NCBI GenBank assembly: GCA_905181705.1
Contig: CAJIYP010000001.1
Span: 555,335-619,334 of the forward strand
Origin: Cryomorphaceae bacterium BACL29 MAG-121220-bin8
GTDB taxonomy: Bacteria; Bacteroidota; Bacteroidia; Flavobacteriales; Flavobacteriaceae
Length of the DNA stretch: 64,000 nt
Direction of reading: 5' to 3'
Position numbers and translations under genes: made by a program. The notes under the pieces were generated by a model. The model made no database searches and was not told the DNA's origin. It saw only the letters and a list, made by a program, of their open reading frames with translations. The first letter of the stretch is position 1; each line of letters starts with the position of its first letter. Positions 11,601 through 19,935 of this stretch are shown piece after piece.

Positions 11601-12186
11601 TAGGAAACTGTCCTGAGTAATTTTGAATAACTAGTCCAGCAATATTATTACTAGATAAATTAACAGTTGTTTGATCTTCAGTTGCCATTACAGAAAAGAA
11701 ATTCATGTAATTATTTCCTGGATTTCCTTTATTATCATAGGTTCCAATTCTAAAAATTTTTCCCGGCGCATTTTCTCCTTTACTTACCAAAGCTCCTGCT
11801 TGAGCATTTCCACCAGCATTCATTCTAATAGATACATATATTACATCTTGAGATTCTATAATATACCCCTTGTTGTTAGTTACAGTACTAGTAGTTGCAG
11901 GATCTTGGAATAATTGCGAATATCCATCAGTTGCTATTTGAATTTTTTTTGGATTAGCATTGTTAACTATGTATGAAATTTCTTCATCTGCGGTTCCTCC
12001 GACAGGTTTGATTTTAAAAGATACATCTCCGTTAATTGGTGTTGAGATGTAAAACCATTGATCTAATGGGTCAGCATTGGATGGGCCACTAGTTAGTGGT
12101 GGGATGTAATGTACTTTGCTTAGCTGAGCGAAACCATTAAATCCAATAACTAATAAAAAAAAGAAAACAAGTATTTTTTTAACCAC
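5641..12186 (-). CDS. Giant T9SS type B surface protein with C-type lectin domain
   Basis: 2181 residues with a cleavable signal peptide (MVKKILVFFFLLVIGFNGFAQ). In order: an N-terminal region resembling the IgGFc-binding N-domain (about 30-460, with AYQGIGGASEANQGMFFVPP); thrombospondin-3-like acidic repeats (DYDDDGIVDNLDLDNDNDG near 552-575, another near 785-830) likely to bind calcium; Ig-like segments; a C-type lectin domain at about 1070-1240 (WYWLDGRPL, WSSSEPNDC, KWNDM); then several related repeats of about 100 residues beginning with CDDNS and containing DFTVSYH; and a C-terminal gliding-motility-associated type B sorting domain (about 2095-2181; FTPNSDGYHDKW, YIFDRYGKLI, GWDGNYNGKPMP). 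Secretion by T9SS and surface attachment are expected. The lectin ligand is unknown. It is flanked by a convergent peptidase and a divergent membrane gene, so it is probably its own unit. Confidence 0.9.
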   Translation of the reverse strand: MVKKILVFFFLLVIGFNGFAQLSKVHYIPPLTSGPSNADPLDQWFYISTPINGDVSFKIKPVGGTADEEISYIVNNANPKKIQIATDGYSQLFQDPATTSTVTNNKGYIIESQDVIYVSIRMNAGGNAQAGALVSKGENAPGKIFRIGTYDNKGNPGNNYMNFFSVMATEDQTTVNLSSNNIAGLVIQNYSGQFPIENIILNRGESYTVALKVPDSNANRDGLIGALVSSDKPVVVNSGSANGSFGNGGARDYGIDQIVGLDKVGREYIFVKGEGDDSYENVLIVAHYDNTDIKINEESTEATINKGEYFIIEGDKFTDGNMFVSSSKDVFAYQGIGGASEANQGMFFVPPLSCESRGDVNNIAFIDEIGDNTLTGGITIVTKGTATVLINNTDIGSQPGGVTVNGPSTVTGKNEYVTYKVTGLSENVSVSSSDELYAAYYNQNGAATSGSFYAGFPSNPNVSLNLVASALGSCISSEGVSNVTFEVSNSGSYDTLQWIKKNPGTETYTDIDGETNTTYKPTEIGTYAVKGTITCTGTMYKSSDIPISVCPTDYDDDGIVDNLDLDNDNDGILNSVESLGNGILNINDLLSPTFSLKNGKTNTVTLSGELSKVSTLDPVTNTFTGTATGIFKSDVTAAESGTNTYTISATSQASQGQEELLFFHATKDPNVVHDRIDGESFIWRVLPENKNITVWDPDDRLLIDTNFDGAYETGVTSFTSSEIHFKTNPNPSGESPYEFFASDCKSITFIHRNINKDATSSYSGFIETIDYSLNTDSDSTFLYDFYDLDSDNDTCNDLTEAGFEKLDPDGDGILGTGLPTFDNNKIDERGKYKDHTYPDPLKDNAEEKYLFQKSGTAISITNQPSTANECESSNASFEVTTGNPNPAESIVTYKWQFYDVDNTIWNDVIDDATYSGATTNKLEILSINQGMNGNKFRVNVSTNEFLCGIDSNEAVLNVIATPSKPIIDPIQIYCFDESNQAKVSDLTINDADASLTIGWYEEETGGDALDSSTLLVHEKKYYAQVTNSNGCISTSRTETKAFISNPTLSSTKQAVCLSESTTISVTGVPQTAQDFIKDHPELDLFLTYEGSNYFLKQEAMAWEDAYDLIQSYGSGASMYQINKKEEEDAVYDKLAELGFANAGSSPNNHFWLGLKQYNTEELNPDNKTDKGWYWLDGRPLTDELANWSSSEPNDCCITNNVEDGEENYGQFDFGGVAKKWNDMTNVQESGNSWPVFEFNGTTSVVWGKYTNDDKTEFETFDETSSSLTVTPTKTTVYFLEVTINGVLCRTEYTVTVNPNPISNSVNDLIFCDDNSDGDDTNGFIQTINLESLNPSILGESQSLDDFTVSYHLTKEDADDITKSGLISPYTNSTKDGEKIFIRVLNNTTQCINTENSFDIKINNLPVANTVNTIIKCDDNSVGDDKDGIISSFNLASQTATILGNQSAQDFTVTYHISQADADDISSNGLSSPYTNTTAGGEKIYIRVLNNNLGCFRASTNFNIEVAPLPIIINPLIKIEQCDDDDDNDGVSIHNLIESQLIISSDYKNETFEYYTAADFNVDSLIADPTKFQNDPFNDSVYVKIITTNNCYRSSQIDITVAASQISKTFMEDNNTFYALCEDSPALNQDGIATFSSDVLKEVKQKLIASNAKFSAQNIRVSLHTKSEDALSGENPVDVESDFTNTTPTTQPIWARIVNIDVSTFECLGYEQVATLYVEPRPVANAVSIAKQCDGDSSLDLDSQDGKFPFDTSSIQSTLVGAQTNVTTYYYLPNGTLIGNELPNPFLSTSQTIDIRIELASALGGVNNPNGLCYDTTTLEFVVNDSPEAYPITIAANCDDGSDDSDGFSEFDTSTVLTTLLTNPSTGVTQSLSKYNVSFNYKDDKGVNQTTDTLPNPFNTKTQTVIATVINPLNTECVVTKNIEFVVNPLPLFERADNTSIVCLNLDPIPIGVKSSDSRTYTYSWTRNGTAFPANVSGTDSSILIGLGGEYEVIATTTDGTNCTRSLKITIAESKIATVVRKDIVVKDLTKDNNNTITILRETLGIGDYEYAIDDISGPYQDEALFEKVRPGIHTIYIRDKNNCGIAKIDVSVIGYKKFFTPNSDGYHDKWKILGIRADFQPKTKVYIFDRYGKLIKELDPLNDGWDGNYNGKPMPQSDYWFRVNLEDGREFKAHFSLIRAW

Positions 12187-12272
12187 AGTATAGTTTCTAA
12201 TAAGACTAATTACAAATATAAAAGTTTAATCTATTTTTTATAACTTATATAAATTAAATAAATCAAAATATC

Positions 12273-12713
12273 ATGTCAAATAGATCGATCAATTACATTA
12301 GATACCCTTTAATATTAATCAGTATAGCTCTTTGTGTTTCAGGTATAAGGTGGTTAATCAGTTCTGAACCTTGGATTCTTGATCAAGTTGCTAACGAGGA
12401 GCGATTACAGATGACTTTTGTTGACCTTTTTTTAATTGAGGGAAATTCCACATTGAGTCTTTACCTTACTCAGATCTATAGATTTTTGGGTTTATATGTA
12501 TTAGGAATAGGATTCTTATTACTATCATTTACATCCAATAAGTTTTTAGAAATATTTTTTGTAAGACAACGATTTTTAATAGTACTTGGAATTTTACTAG
12601 TTTCAAATTTAGTTTTAGCCTATGTATGGATACCTTCCTCTCATTTTATATACGTAATGTGGGGGGCAATAGGCTTATATTGCTTTAGTCTTTACAAACA
12701 TATTAAAAGTTAG
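12273..12713 (+). CDS. Small four-helix membrane protein, unknown function
   Basis: 146 residues with about four hydrophobic segments (near 10-27, 62-85, 98-117, 122-140). After the first helix there is a soluble loop (SSEPWILDQVANEERLQ), then FVDLFLIEGNSTLSLYLTQIYR. I do not recognise a family with certainty. The layout resembles small DUF4345-type membrane proteins, but no signature settles it. Its stop overlaps the stop of the convergent isomerase gene by a few bases. Confidence 0.6.
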   Translation: MSNRSINYIRYPLILISIALCVSGIRWLISSEPWILDQVANEERLQMTFVDLFLIEGNSTLSLYLTQIYRFLGLYVLGIGFLLLSFTSNKFLEIFFVRQRFLIVLGILLVSNLVLAYVWIPSSHFIYVMWGAIGLYCFSLYKHIKS

Positions 12714-13645
12714 TAGTTGTATTTTTGAATTAACTCCTTAGTTAATCTTATACCTTCTTTTTCAGAAAGTTTGTTTCCTTCATATTCAATTCCTAAGAAT
12801 CCCTCGTATCCAAATTCTTCAACAATACTCATCATTTGTCTAAAGTCGATTGTCGTTTCTTCACCCTTGTCATTGAAATCATATGATTTTGCGCTCACAG
12901 CTTTTGCATAAGGCATAAGGTCTCTCATTCCTTGGTATTTATCGTATTCAACCTCACATGGCCCATCATAAAGAGAATTATTTTTTCTTTTAATACAAAA
13001 ATTACCAAAATCAGGTAAAGTTCCACAGTTTTCCAAATTCACATTTTCAATAACTTCTGCTAACGCTTTTCCATTAGAGCTGTGACTGCCATGGTTTTCA
13101 ACAATTATATTAATATTAGAATTACTAGCAAATTCACTTAACTTGGTTAGACCAATAACAGAATTTTTTTTCCATTTTTCTAATTCACTTTCACCCTCCA
13201 AATTGACTCTAACTGAATGACACCCCAATTCATAGGCCATTTCAACCCATTTCTTGTGTTTCTCCACAGATTCAATAATTTGGTTAGCATTGCTAGATGA
13301 CAAATCACCCTCATCGTCCACCATAATTAAAAGATTTTTTATGTTGTACTCTTCAGAATTACTAGTCAATTCCTTAGTTAATTTAGATATAGTCATTTTT
13401 TCCAGTTCTGGTCGGTACAGAGTAGATACATATTCAATTGCATCAAAACCTAACTCTTTTGCTTGAAAAGCAAAATCTTTGGGATTCAAAGTTTTCTCAA
13501 TTTTAATCATTTTGTTCAGTGACCATTGTGCAAGTGAAATTCCAAATTTGTTCTTTTTTTTATGGTTGTTACATGAATATGCACTGGAAAGAATAACTCC
13601 AGAGGATGCAGAAGTAAATAGTTTATTGAATTGTCTTCTTTTCAT
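12710..13645 (-). CDS. Sugar phosphate isomerase/epimerase (AP endonuclease 2 fold), Tat-type lipoprotein
   Basis: TIM-barrel protein of the xylose-isomerase-like family (PF01261). Motifs include KFGISLAQWSLN, FDAIEYVSTLY, ENHGSHSSNG, LPDFGNF and GFLGIEYEG. The start was moved from an upstream in-frame Met to 13645 (MKRRQFNKLF), because the upstream extension overlaps the M1-fusion gene and this start begins a twin-arginine motif (RRQFNK). That is followed by a hydrophobic stretch and a possible lipobox (SSAYSC). The stop of the preceding gene is 1 bp away, so translation is probably coupled. The protein is expected to be folded before export and to act on a sugar or inositol-like substrate in the periplasm, which is inferred. 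Confidence 0.8.
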   Translation of the reverse strand: MKRRQFNKLFTSASSGVILSSAYSCNNHKKKNKFGISLAQWSLNKMIKIEKTLNPKDFAFQAKELGFDAIEYVSTLYRPELEKMTISKLTKELTSNSEEYNIKNLLIMVDDEGDLSSSNANQIIESVEKHKKWVEMAYELGCHSVRVNLEGESELEKWKKNSVIGLTKLSEFASNSNINIIVENHGSHSSNGKALAEVIENVNLENCGTLPDFGNFCIKRKNNSLYDGPCEVEYDKYQGMRDLMPYAKAVSAKSYDFNDKGEETTIDFRQMMSIVEEFGYEGFLGIEYEGNKLSEKEGIRLTKELIQKYNY

Positions 13646-13646
13646 T

Positions 13647-16600
13647 TTATAGTATTTCTTCTTTAATTTTTTTTCTGTTATCTTCAGAATTTGTGTCAAT
13701 TAATTTATTGTAAGGATCAATTCCAACCTCAATAGGTTCGTTGTCTGTTATTATTGAAATCTTATTGTGTATTGAGTTTATTTTGTGTTTTTTAAGGTAT
13801 AATTCCACTTCTTTATCTTCATTGTCTTTACCAAAAATACCGACATCAATATAGTCAGATAAATACACGGAATAATCAGGTTTTTTCATTTTTTCATTTT
13901 TGTAAGAAATGGAATCTCTTTTCTCATTTCCATAGAAAATTTTACCTTTTTCATCATTTCGGTATTTACTAACCTTAAATTCAATATCAACTTGGTATTT
14001 TCCATTTTCTAATTTTTTAGACTCTGTTGATACTATTCTATTTTGATATAACGTTATTGTTTCAAACATATCTTTAATTATATAGCTTAGAGAGTCCGGA
14101 ACAACTTCCTTAACATGATTTACAAGATCTATTGATGTGGTATAGGGAGGTTCCTGAAACGCTACTTTATTCACATATTTACCTAAGGCTTTATTTAATT
14201 TTTTCTCACCTATATAGTCACTTAAAGCATAAAAAATTAATGAACCTTTTTGATAATGTATATATCCCTGTCCATCATTATACATAAGAGCGTTCTCTCT
14301 TTTACTTTCAAAAGTTCTTTGAGTTAAATAGGTGTCTAAAGATCTTTTAAGAAATTTTCGCATTTTACTTTTACCATTAATTTCTTCAATTACTTTTAAG
14401 GAAACATATTCTGATAAACTTTCAGAAAGTACTGTAGCTCCTAATACATCAGCTCCAATAACCTGATGAGCCCACCATTGGTGTGCAACTTCATGAACTG
14501 ATACAAAAAAGGCATAATCATTGCCACCTTCCTCAGAGTCATCCACGTCAGCAATAAAACCAATACTTTCTGAGAAAGGAATAGTATTTGGAAAAGATTG
14601 AGCAAATCCCCCTGCAGTTTTGGGAAATTCTATTATTCTTAATTGTTTGTGTTGGTATGGGCTGAAATTTTCGGAACAGTAGTCCAATGAAGCTTTCATT
14701 CCCTTAATCATTCTGTCTAAGTTGTACTCATGACCTTTATGATAATAAATTTCTAAATTTACATCATTCCATTTGTCTTTCAATACTTCATATTTTGCAG
14801 AATTAAAGGCGTAAAAATTTAATATTTTACTATCCATTTTATAGTGAAAATATCTTCTATCTCCTTCAATCCATTCTTTTTGCAAGTAACCAGGAGCTAT
14901 TGCAATTTGGTCCTTTGATGTACTGACGGTAGCTTCAAAATCTATCCAATCCGCATCTTTAGCTATATATGTATTTCCAAGTGCAGTAGAATCTGAAGGA
15001 TGAGATTTTAATTTGTTTGGTGGTAAATCATATTTTTTTCTTGTTTTATCATCTGATAATTCTCCTAGTGAATAACCTAGGGATGGAAAAATACTGTTAT
15101 TTATAAAAGTACCATTAGAAATAACACTAGAGTTATTTCTTAAAATAGTATTTGGTTTGTTTTTTACTGTAAATAACAATTTAAGACTGTCACCTGGAAA
15201 GAGTGGAGTTTTTAATTTATGTATATCAAAATTATATATAGTATCTTCTGAAACAAGATCTGTTTCTTTATCAAATTTAAATGTACTAATTAAGTTGTTG
15301 TGATCTAGAAAAATACTATCAATTTCTTCACTTGTTTTATTTATCATTACATACTCTCCAGATGCGATAACATCTCTTGAAGATGGGAATATATCTACAT
15401 TTACATTAACAGAAACAATTCTAGGTTGTGCATAAGATTCATATTTTTTGTATTTCTTTTCTCCTTCAACGGTAATGATCTCACTCTCTTTTTGTGTTGT
15501 TCTTTTATTTGATACATTATTTTCATAGTAGATGTATCCACCAATTGAAATAAATATTAGAGTAAAAAATGTAATGAAAAAAGGATATTTTCCCTTAAAC
15601 CTTGATTTTGCAATAGTTATTTTTTCATTAAAATTACTAGGTAATCCTCTTACATAAAACAATGCAGTTAGTATACAAAATACAAGACCAAGTGAAAGCC
15701 AATATATTTTATAAATAAAATATCTGTTAATTGTTTCCCCATAACCATTCATATCAGAGTATGAGTAGCCTGGACCCTGGTTGTATTTGAAAATGGATTG
15801 CTCAACCCCAGCCAAACTCATCAGCGGAATACCAATTAAAAGCACAATCATAACAAACAAACCTACATATGGACTTGTGATAAGTGTTTGTACAAGAAAA
15901 GTAAGGAAAGTCCATATGACGTAGTATATAAGACTTAATGCAAACACTTCATACAGGTACAATGAAATTTCAAAATCATAAAAACCATTATATGCTTGAA
16001 ATATTAGCCCAGTTATTATAATTAATGAAGAAAGGGCTAACTGCATCATAAATATTGCAAGAAATTTTGAACCAAAAAGCACCCAGTTTTGTGTAGGGCT
16101 CACATCAATTAATTGATTAATATTAGCAATCCTAGATCTATGAATTAAAAGTCCTGCATATAAAAATGTACATATGTTAATTGCTAATGCAAAAGTATTT
16201 CCCGCTGCTAGCATTCTCCAAGTTCTAGGAAGAGTAGAGGTTCCAAAAACATTTCCAAGCTCAGAGAGTCCTATTAAATTAATTAGAAGCCCAACTATTA
16301 CAATACAAATAAATGGCCAACTTTTTACAACAAACAAAAAATCAACAGTAGAAAGTTTCCAAAGTGATTTTAGTTGGTTTGTAAATGAAAAATCAAAACT
16401 TACTTTTGGAAGATTGATTTTAATGATTCCTCCAAAATTTGATTTGGTTATTCTTTTGGATTCTTTATTGTTAAAAGAAAAAGTGAATGCATTTTGACTA
16501 AAACTAAACACCTTATAAATTGTTCCAAATATTAAAAGTCCAATTCCGCTCCATAACAATCTATTGTAGATTAAAACTTCCTTGATAGGAAGGTGCAATT

Positions 16601-17300
16601 CGTTTTGCTCTGATACGGTCCAGTATCGAGTGTAATATTGAATTGCTGAATCACCAAATGGATCTAATATAGCAGCAAAAAATCTTTTTTCAGGATCATC
16701 AAATAGACTTACAAGTAATCCCTGTAATATTAATATTATCAAAACCGTAATAAATCCTGCAGAAATGTTTCTAGTAAAGGTTACAATTCCAAATACTATA
16801 GCGCCAATAAAAAGCATGTTTGGAAGTATGTAAATTAAATATATGTCTAGATAAGATTTTAGATCAAAGCTTCCTACAATATCTTGGTTGGTCCCAGGGA
16901 GAATAAACCCTGTTCCTATTCCAAGTGCAATTATCAATACAATGGTATTTACAACAAAAATTCCAGCAAAAAACTTAGCTAATAAATACTGTAGTTTTGT
17001 AAAAGGGTAGGAGTATAAAATAGTATGCATCTCACTCTGATAATCTCTATAAACAGAAACACCAATTATCGAGGGATAAAGAAAAATAAGAAGTCCAGAT
17101 AAGCCTCCAAAAAGTCCAGTTATGCCAAGTGGAGAATTAACAATTTTTGAAGAACCAGTGGTGACAGTTAGGAAATCAAATAGTCCTGCTGACGCCCCAG
17201 ACATTAATAGTGCTATAAAAAGAAATATTATAGTATATATGTAAAAAGATGGTTTTCCAAACCAATACTTCACTTCATTAAAAAATATTGTAAAAAACAT
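13647..17300 (-). CDS. ABC transporter permease fused to M1 family aminopeptidase domain
   Basis: 1217 residues. The first half (to about residue 580) has two sets of six hydrophobic helices typical of ABC-2 permeases, with large connecting loops. The second half is a gluzincin domain with HEVAHQWWAH (about 936-945) followed by SESLSEY, giving the three zinc ligands and catalytic glutamate of M1 peptidases. Such permease-peptidase fusions are known in Bacteroidota. The ATPase is the gene immediately upstream on the same strand (13 bp), so the two form one exporter or regulator unit. The peptidase half follows the last membrane helix and probably faces the periplasm. Substrate unknown; nothing looks truncated. 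Confidence 0.85.
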   Translation of the reverse strand: MFFTIFFNEVKYWFGKPSFYIYTIIFLFIALLMSGASAGLFDFLTVTTGSSKIVNSPLGITGLFGGLSGLLIFLYPSIIGVSVYRDYQSEMHTILYSYPFTKLQYLLAKFFAGIFVVNTIVLIIALGIGTGFILPGTNQDIVGSFDLKSYLDIYLIYILPNMLFIGAIVFGIVTFTRNISAGFITVLIILILQGLLVSLFDDPEKRFFAAILDPFGDSAIQYYTRYWTVSEQNELHLPIKEVLIYNRLLWSGIGLLIFGTIYKVFSFSQNAFTFSFNNKESKRITKSNFGGIIKINLPKVSFDFSFTNQLKSLWKLSTVDFLFVVKSWPFICIVIVGLLINLIGLSELGNVFGTSTLPRTWRMLAAGNTFALAINICTFLYAGLLIHRSRIANINQLIDVSPTQNWVLFGSKFLAIFMMQLALSSLIIITGLIFQAYNGFYDFEISLYLYEVFALSLIYYVIWTFLTFLVQTLITSPYVGLFVMIVLLIGIPLMSLAGVEQSIFKYNQGPGYSYSDMNGYGETINRYFIYKIYWLSLGLVFCILTALFYVRGLPSNFNEKITIAKSRFKGKYPFFITFFTLIFISIGGYIYYENNVSNKRTTQKESEIITVEGEKKYKKYESYAQPRIVSVNVNVDIFPSSRDVIASGEYVMINKTSEEIDSIFLDHNNLISTFKFDKETDLVSEDTIYNFDIHKLKTPLFPGDSLKLLFTVKNKPNTILRNNSSVISNGTFINNSIFPSLGYSLGELSDDKTRKKYDLPPNKLKSHPSDSTALGNTYIAKDADWIDFEATVSTSKDQIAIAPGYLQKEWIEGDRRYFHYKMDSKILNFYAFNSAKYEVLKDKWNDVNLEIYYHKGHEYNLDRMIKGMKASLDYCSENFSPYQHKQLRIIEFPKTAGGFAQSFPNTIPFSESIGFIADVDDSEEGGNDYAFFVSVHEVAHQWWAHQVIGADVLGATVLSESLSEYVSLKVIEEINGKSKMRKFLKRSLDTYLTQRTFESKRENALMYNDGQGYIHYQKGSLIFYALSDYIGEKKLNKALGKYVNKVAFQEPPYTTSIDLVNHVKEVVPDSLSYIIKDMFETITLYQNRIVSTESKKLENGKYQVDIEFKVSKYRNDEKGKIFYGNEKRDSISYKNEKMKKPDYSVYLSDYIDVGIFGKDNEDKEVELYLKKHKINSIHNKISIITDNEPIEVGIDPYNKLIDTNSEDNRKKIKEEIL

Positions 17301-17313
17301 TGATTAGATTAAT

Positions 17314-18207
17314 TTATGATTCGTTAGAATTAGGTTGATCTTCTTTTAATGCAATAAAATAAACATCATCCAGTTGAGGATCTACTTTCTTGAAATCTTT
17401 TGAGGGTTTTTTCTCTGAGTAAACTCTTATTGTAAGCGTGTTGTCTACATTGTAATTCGAAGATAAAATATTAAACTCCAACTCAGATTGGTCAAGTTCC
17501 TCTCTGGAAACTACCTTAGTCCATATTTTATTCTTTATTTCTAAAGTGGCGTCTAAAGGTTTAATATGTTTTAATATTCTTCCTCCATTTAATATTGCCA
17601 TGTCGTTACATAGTTCTTTTACATCGTCCACAATGTGGGTTGAAAATATTACCGTGGAGTTTGTCCCAACTTCTCTCAAGACGTTTAAAAACCTTTGTCT
17701 TTCAGCTGGATCTAGTCCTGCCGTAGGCTCATCGACTATTATTAGTTTAGGATTGTTTAAAAGTAATTGAGCAATTCCAAAACGTTGTTTCATCCCTCCT
17801 GAGTAACCATCAACATACTTTTTTTTAACATCCTGAAGGTTTGTTATATCTAAAAGTTGATTAACAAGCTTATCTCTTTCTTCTTTCACAGAGATTCCTT
17901 TCAGTAGGGCAAAGTAATTTAATAATTCTTCAGCTGACATTTTAGGATAAACACCAAATGACTGAGGTAAATAACCTAAAACTTTTCTAAGTGATAACTG
18001 ATCATTCAAAACATCGATGTTATTAAAATTTATAGTTCCGGAATCAGGAGACTGTAAAGTAGCTATAGTTCTCATTAAAGTTGATTTTCCAGCACCGTTT
18101 GGACCTAATAAGCCAAACATACCATTACCGATTTCTAAACTTATGTTATCTAAAGCTTTTACTTTATTAGAATATGTTTTTGTGAGGTTTTCAATTACTA
18201 AATTCAT
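17314..18207 (-). CDS. ABC transporter ATP-binding protein
   Basis: About 297 residues starting at MNLVIENLTKTYS; the longer frame to 18252 adds a hydrophobic extension overlapping the divergent gene's leader and was not used. Walker A GPNGAGKST, signature YSGGMKQRFG, Walker B LIIVDEPTAGLDP and switch His STHIVDDV are all present, so it should be active. It belongs to the ABC-2 ATPase group (CcmA/NatA-like). It partners the permease-peptidase fusion 13 bp downstream. The C-terminal tail (after about 225) is charged, as in related ATPases. Confidence 0.9.
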   Translation of the reverse strand: MNLVIENLTKTYSNKVKALDNISLEIGNGMFGLLGPNGAGKSTLMRTIATLQSPDSGTINFNNIDVLNDQLSLRKVLGYLPQSFGVYPKMSAEELLNYFALLKGISVKEERDKLVNQLLDITNLQDVKKKYVDGYSGGMKQRFGIAQLLLNNPKLIIVDEPTAGLDPAERQRFLNVLREVGTNSTVIFSTHIVDDVKELCNDMAILNGGRILKHIKPLDATLEIKNKIWTKVVSREELDQSELEFNILSSNYNVDNTLTIRVYSEKKPSKDFKKVDPQLDDVYFIALKEDQPNSNES

Positions 18208-18325
18208 TTGTGTTTTATTTCTTAATATATTTATAGATATAATGAATAGCAAATATAAGCTTTTAATTTACCATTCTGATAAGTATGTTTTATTAATTAC
18301 GTTAAAGAAAATTATAAATTCACTT

Positions 18326-19912
18326 ATGATACAATCCTACAAAAGAAAAATTGATTTTGAAGATAAATACGATGCAATTGTAATCGGATCTGGAATGGGT
18401 AGTTTGACCTCTGCTGCATTGCTTTCTAAAGAAGGTAAAAAAGTACTAGTGCTAGAAAGACATTATGTAGCTGGTGGATTTACTCATGTTTTTAAAAGAA
18501 AAGGATATGAATGGGATGTAGGTATTCACTATATAGGAGAGGTTCAAAATCAAAATAGTCCAATAAGAAAGATGTTCGATTATGTTTCTGATGAAAACCT
18601 AAAATGGGAAGATATGGGGGAGATTTACGACAAAGTAATAATTGGAAATAAGACCTATGATTTTGTAAAAGGAGTTGAGAATTTAAAGAATAACTTAATC
18701 TCCTACTTTCCAAAAGAATCTGAGGCTATTGAAAAATATATTCAAATGGTTTTTGACTGTAACAAGTCAATGAAAAAATTTTACATGGATAAAGCATTGC
18801 CAAGTTTTGTGAGTTCCTTGTTTGGTTATTTTTTTAGAAAAAAATATTTAAAATATTCTTCAAAAACTACCTATGAAGTTATTAATTCTTTAACTCAAAA
18901 CCAGGAACTTATTAAAGTATTGACTGCTCAGTATGGAGATTATGGATTGCCACCTAAGCAAAGTAGTTTTGCTATGCATGCATCAGTTGTAAAACATTAC
19001 TTTAAAGGAGGGAGTTTTCCGGTAGGAGGTTCTTCAGAAATTGTTAAAACAATTAATCCAGTGATCGAGAAATCAAAAGGGAAAATTGTAGTGAGGGCTG
19101 AAGTGAAAGAAATTATAATTGAAAACAACAAAGCCACTGGAGTTTTGATGGAAGACGGAAAAAAGTTTTTTTCTGATTTAATAATTAGTGGAGTGGGTGT
19201 ATTTAATACCTTCGATAAATTAATTAATAATGAATTAAGTGTTAAATATGGATTTAAAAATAATTTAAAATTTGTTAAACCCTCCGTAGCTCATGGGTGT
19301 TTATATATTGGATTAAATGGTAATACGGAGGATTTAAAGCTTCCTAAAAATAACTTGTGGATTTACCCAGATGATATTGATCACGATACTTCTGTAGCAA
19401 AATATTTAGAGGATCAAGATTCTGAATTCCCTTTAGTTTATATTTCCTTTCCATCTGCTAAAGATCCATCTTGGAATTCAAGGTATCCCGGGAAAAGTAC
19501 AATAGATGTAATTACTTTACTTCCTTACGAAAGTTTTGCTAAGTGGGAAGGAACATCCTGGAAAAAGAGGGGTGAGGAGTACGATAATTTTAAAGACTCC
19601 ATTTCCAAAAGACTATTGGAATGTTTATTTAAACAACTTCCTCATTTACGAGATTCTGTAGATCATTATGAATTATCAAGTCCATTAACTACAAAGAATT
19701 TTGTTAATTATGATAAAGGGGAATTGTATGGATTAGATCATACACCTATTAGATTTAGTCAGAAATTTTTAAGACCAAAAACTCCAATTAAAAATTTGTA
19801 TTTAACAGGACAAGATATAGTAAGTGCTGGGGTTGGAGGAGCTTTGTTCTCAGGTTTGATTACAGCAACAGCAATAACCGGAATTAATTTTATGAAGAAA
19901 ATTTATAAATAA
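18326..19912 (+). CDS. NAD(P)/FAD-dependent oxidoreductase, carotenoid isomerase / retinol saturase type
   Basis: About 528 residues from MIQSYKRKIDF; an in-frame extension to 18017 runs antisense through the ABC ATPase and is not real, and ATG 18242 is a less likely alternative. The dinucleotide fold DAIVIGSGMGSLTSAALL plus VLVLERHYVAGGFTHVF and the C-terminal LYLTGQDIVSAGVGGALFSG mark the phytoene desaturase/CrtISO/RetSat family. Family members isomerise or saturate polyene double bonds in carotenoids or retinoids. The exact substrate cannot be read from sequence. No other carotenoid gene is adjacent. It is divergent from the ABC pair. Confidence 0.85.
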   Translation: MIQSYKRKIDFEDKYDAIVIGSGMGSLTSAALLSKEGKKVLVLERHYVAGGFTHVFKRKGYEWDVGIHYIGEVQNQNSPIRKMFDYVSDENLKWEDMGEIYDKVIIGNKTYDFVKGVENLKNNLISYFPKESEAIEKYIQMVFDCNKSMKKFYMDKALPSFVSSLFGYFFRKKYLKYSSKTTYEVINSLTQNQELIKVLTAQYGDYGLPPKQSSFAMHASVVKHYFKGGSFPVGGSSEIVKTINPVIEKSKGKIVVRAEVKEIIIENNKATGVLMEDGKKFFSDLIISGVGVFNTFDKLINNELSVKYGFKNNLKFVKPSVAHGCLYIGLNGNTEDLKLPKNNLWIYPDDIDHDTSVAKYLEDQDSEFPLVYISFPSAKDPSWNSRYPGKSTIDVITLLPYESFAKWEGTSWKKRGEEYDNFKDSISKRLLECLFKQLPHLRDSVDHYELSSPLTTKNFVNYDKGELYGLDHTPIRFSQKFLRPKTPIKNLYLTGQDIVSAGVGGALFSGLITATAITGINFMKKIYK

Positions 19913-19935
19913 AAAGGAATCTAATTTTTTTATTT

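Noticed and set aside
18017..18325. Upstream in-frame extension of the oxidoreductase gene
   Set aside because: It runs antisense through the ABC ATPase; the FAD motif begins soon after ATG 18326.
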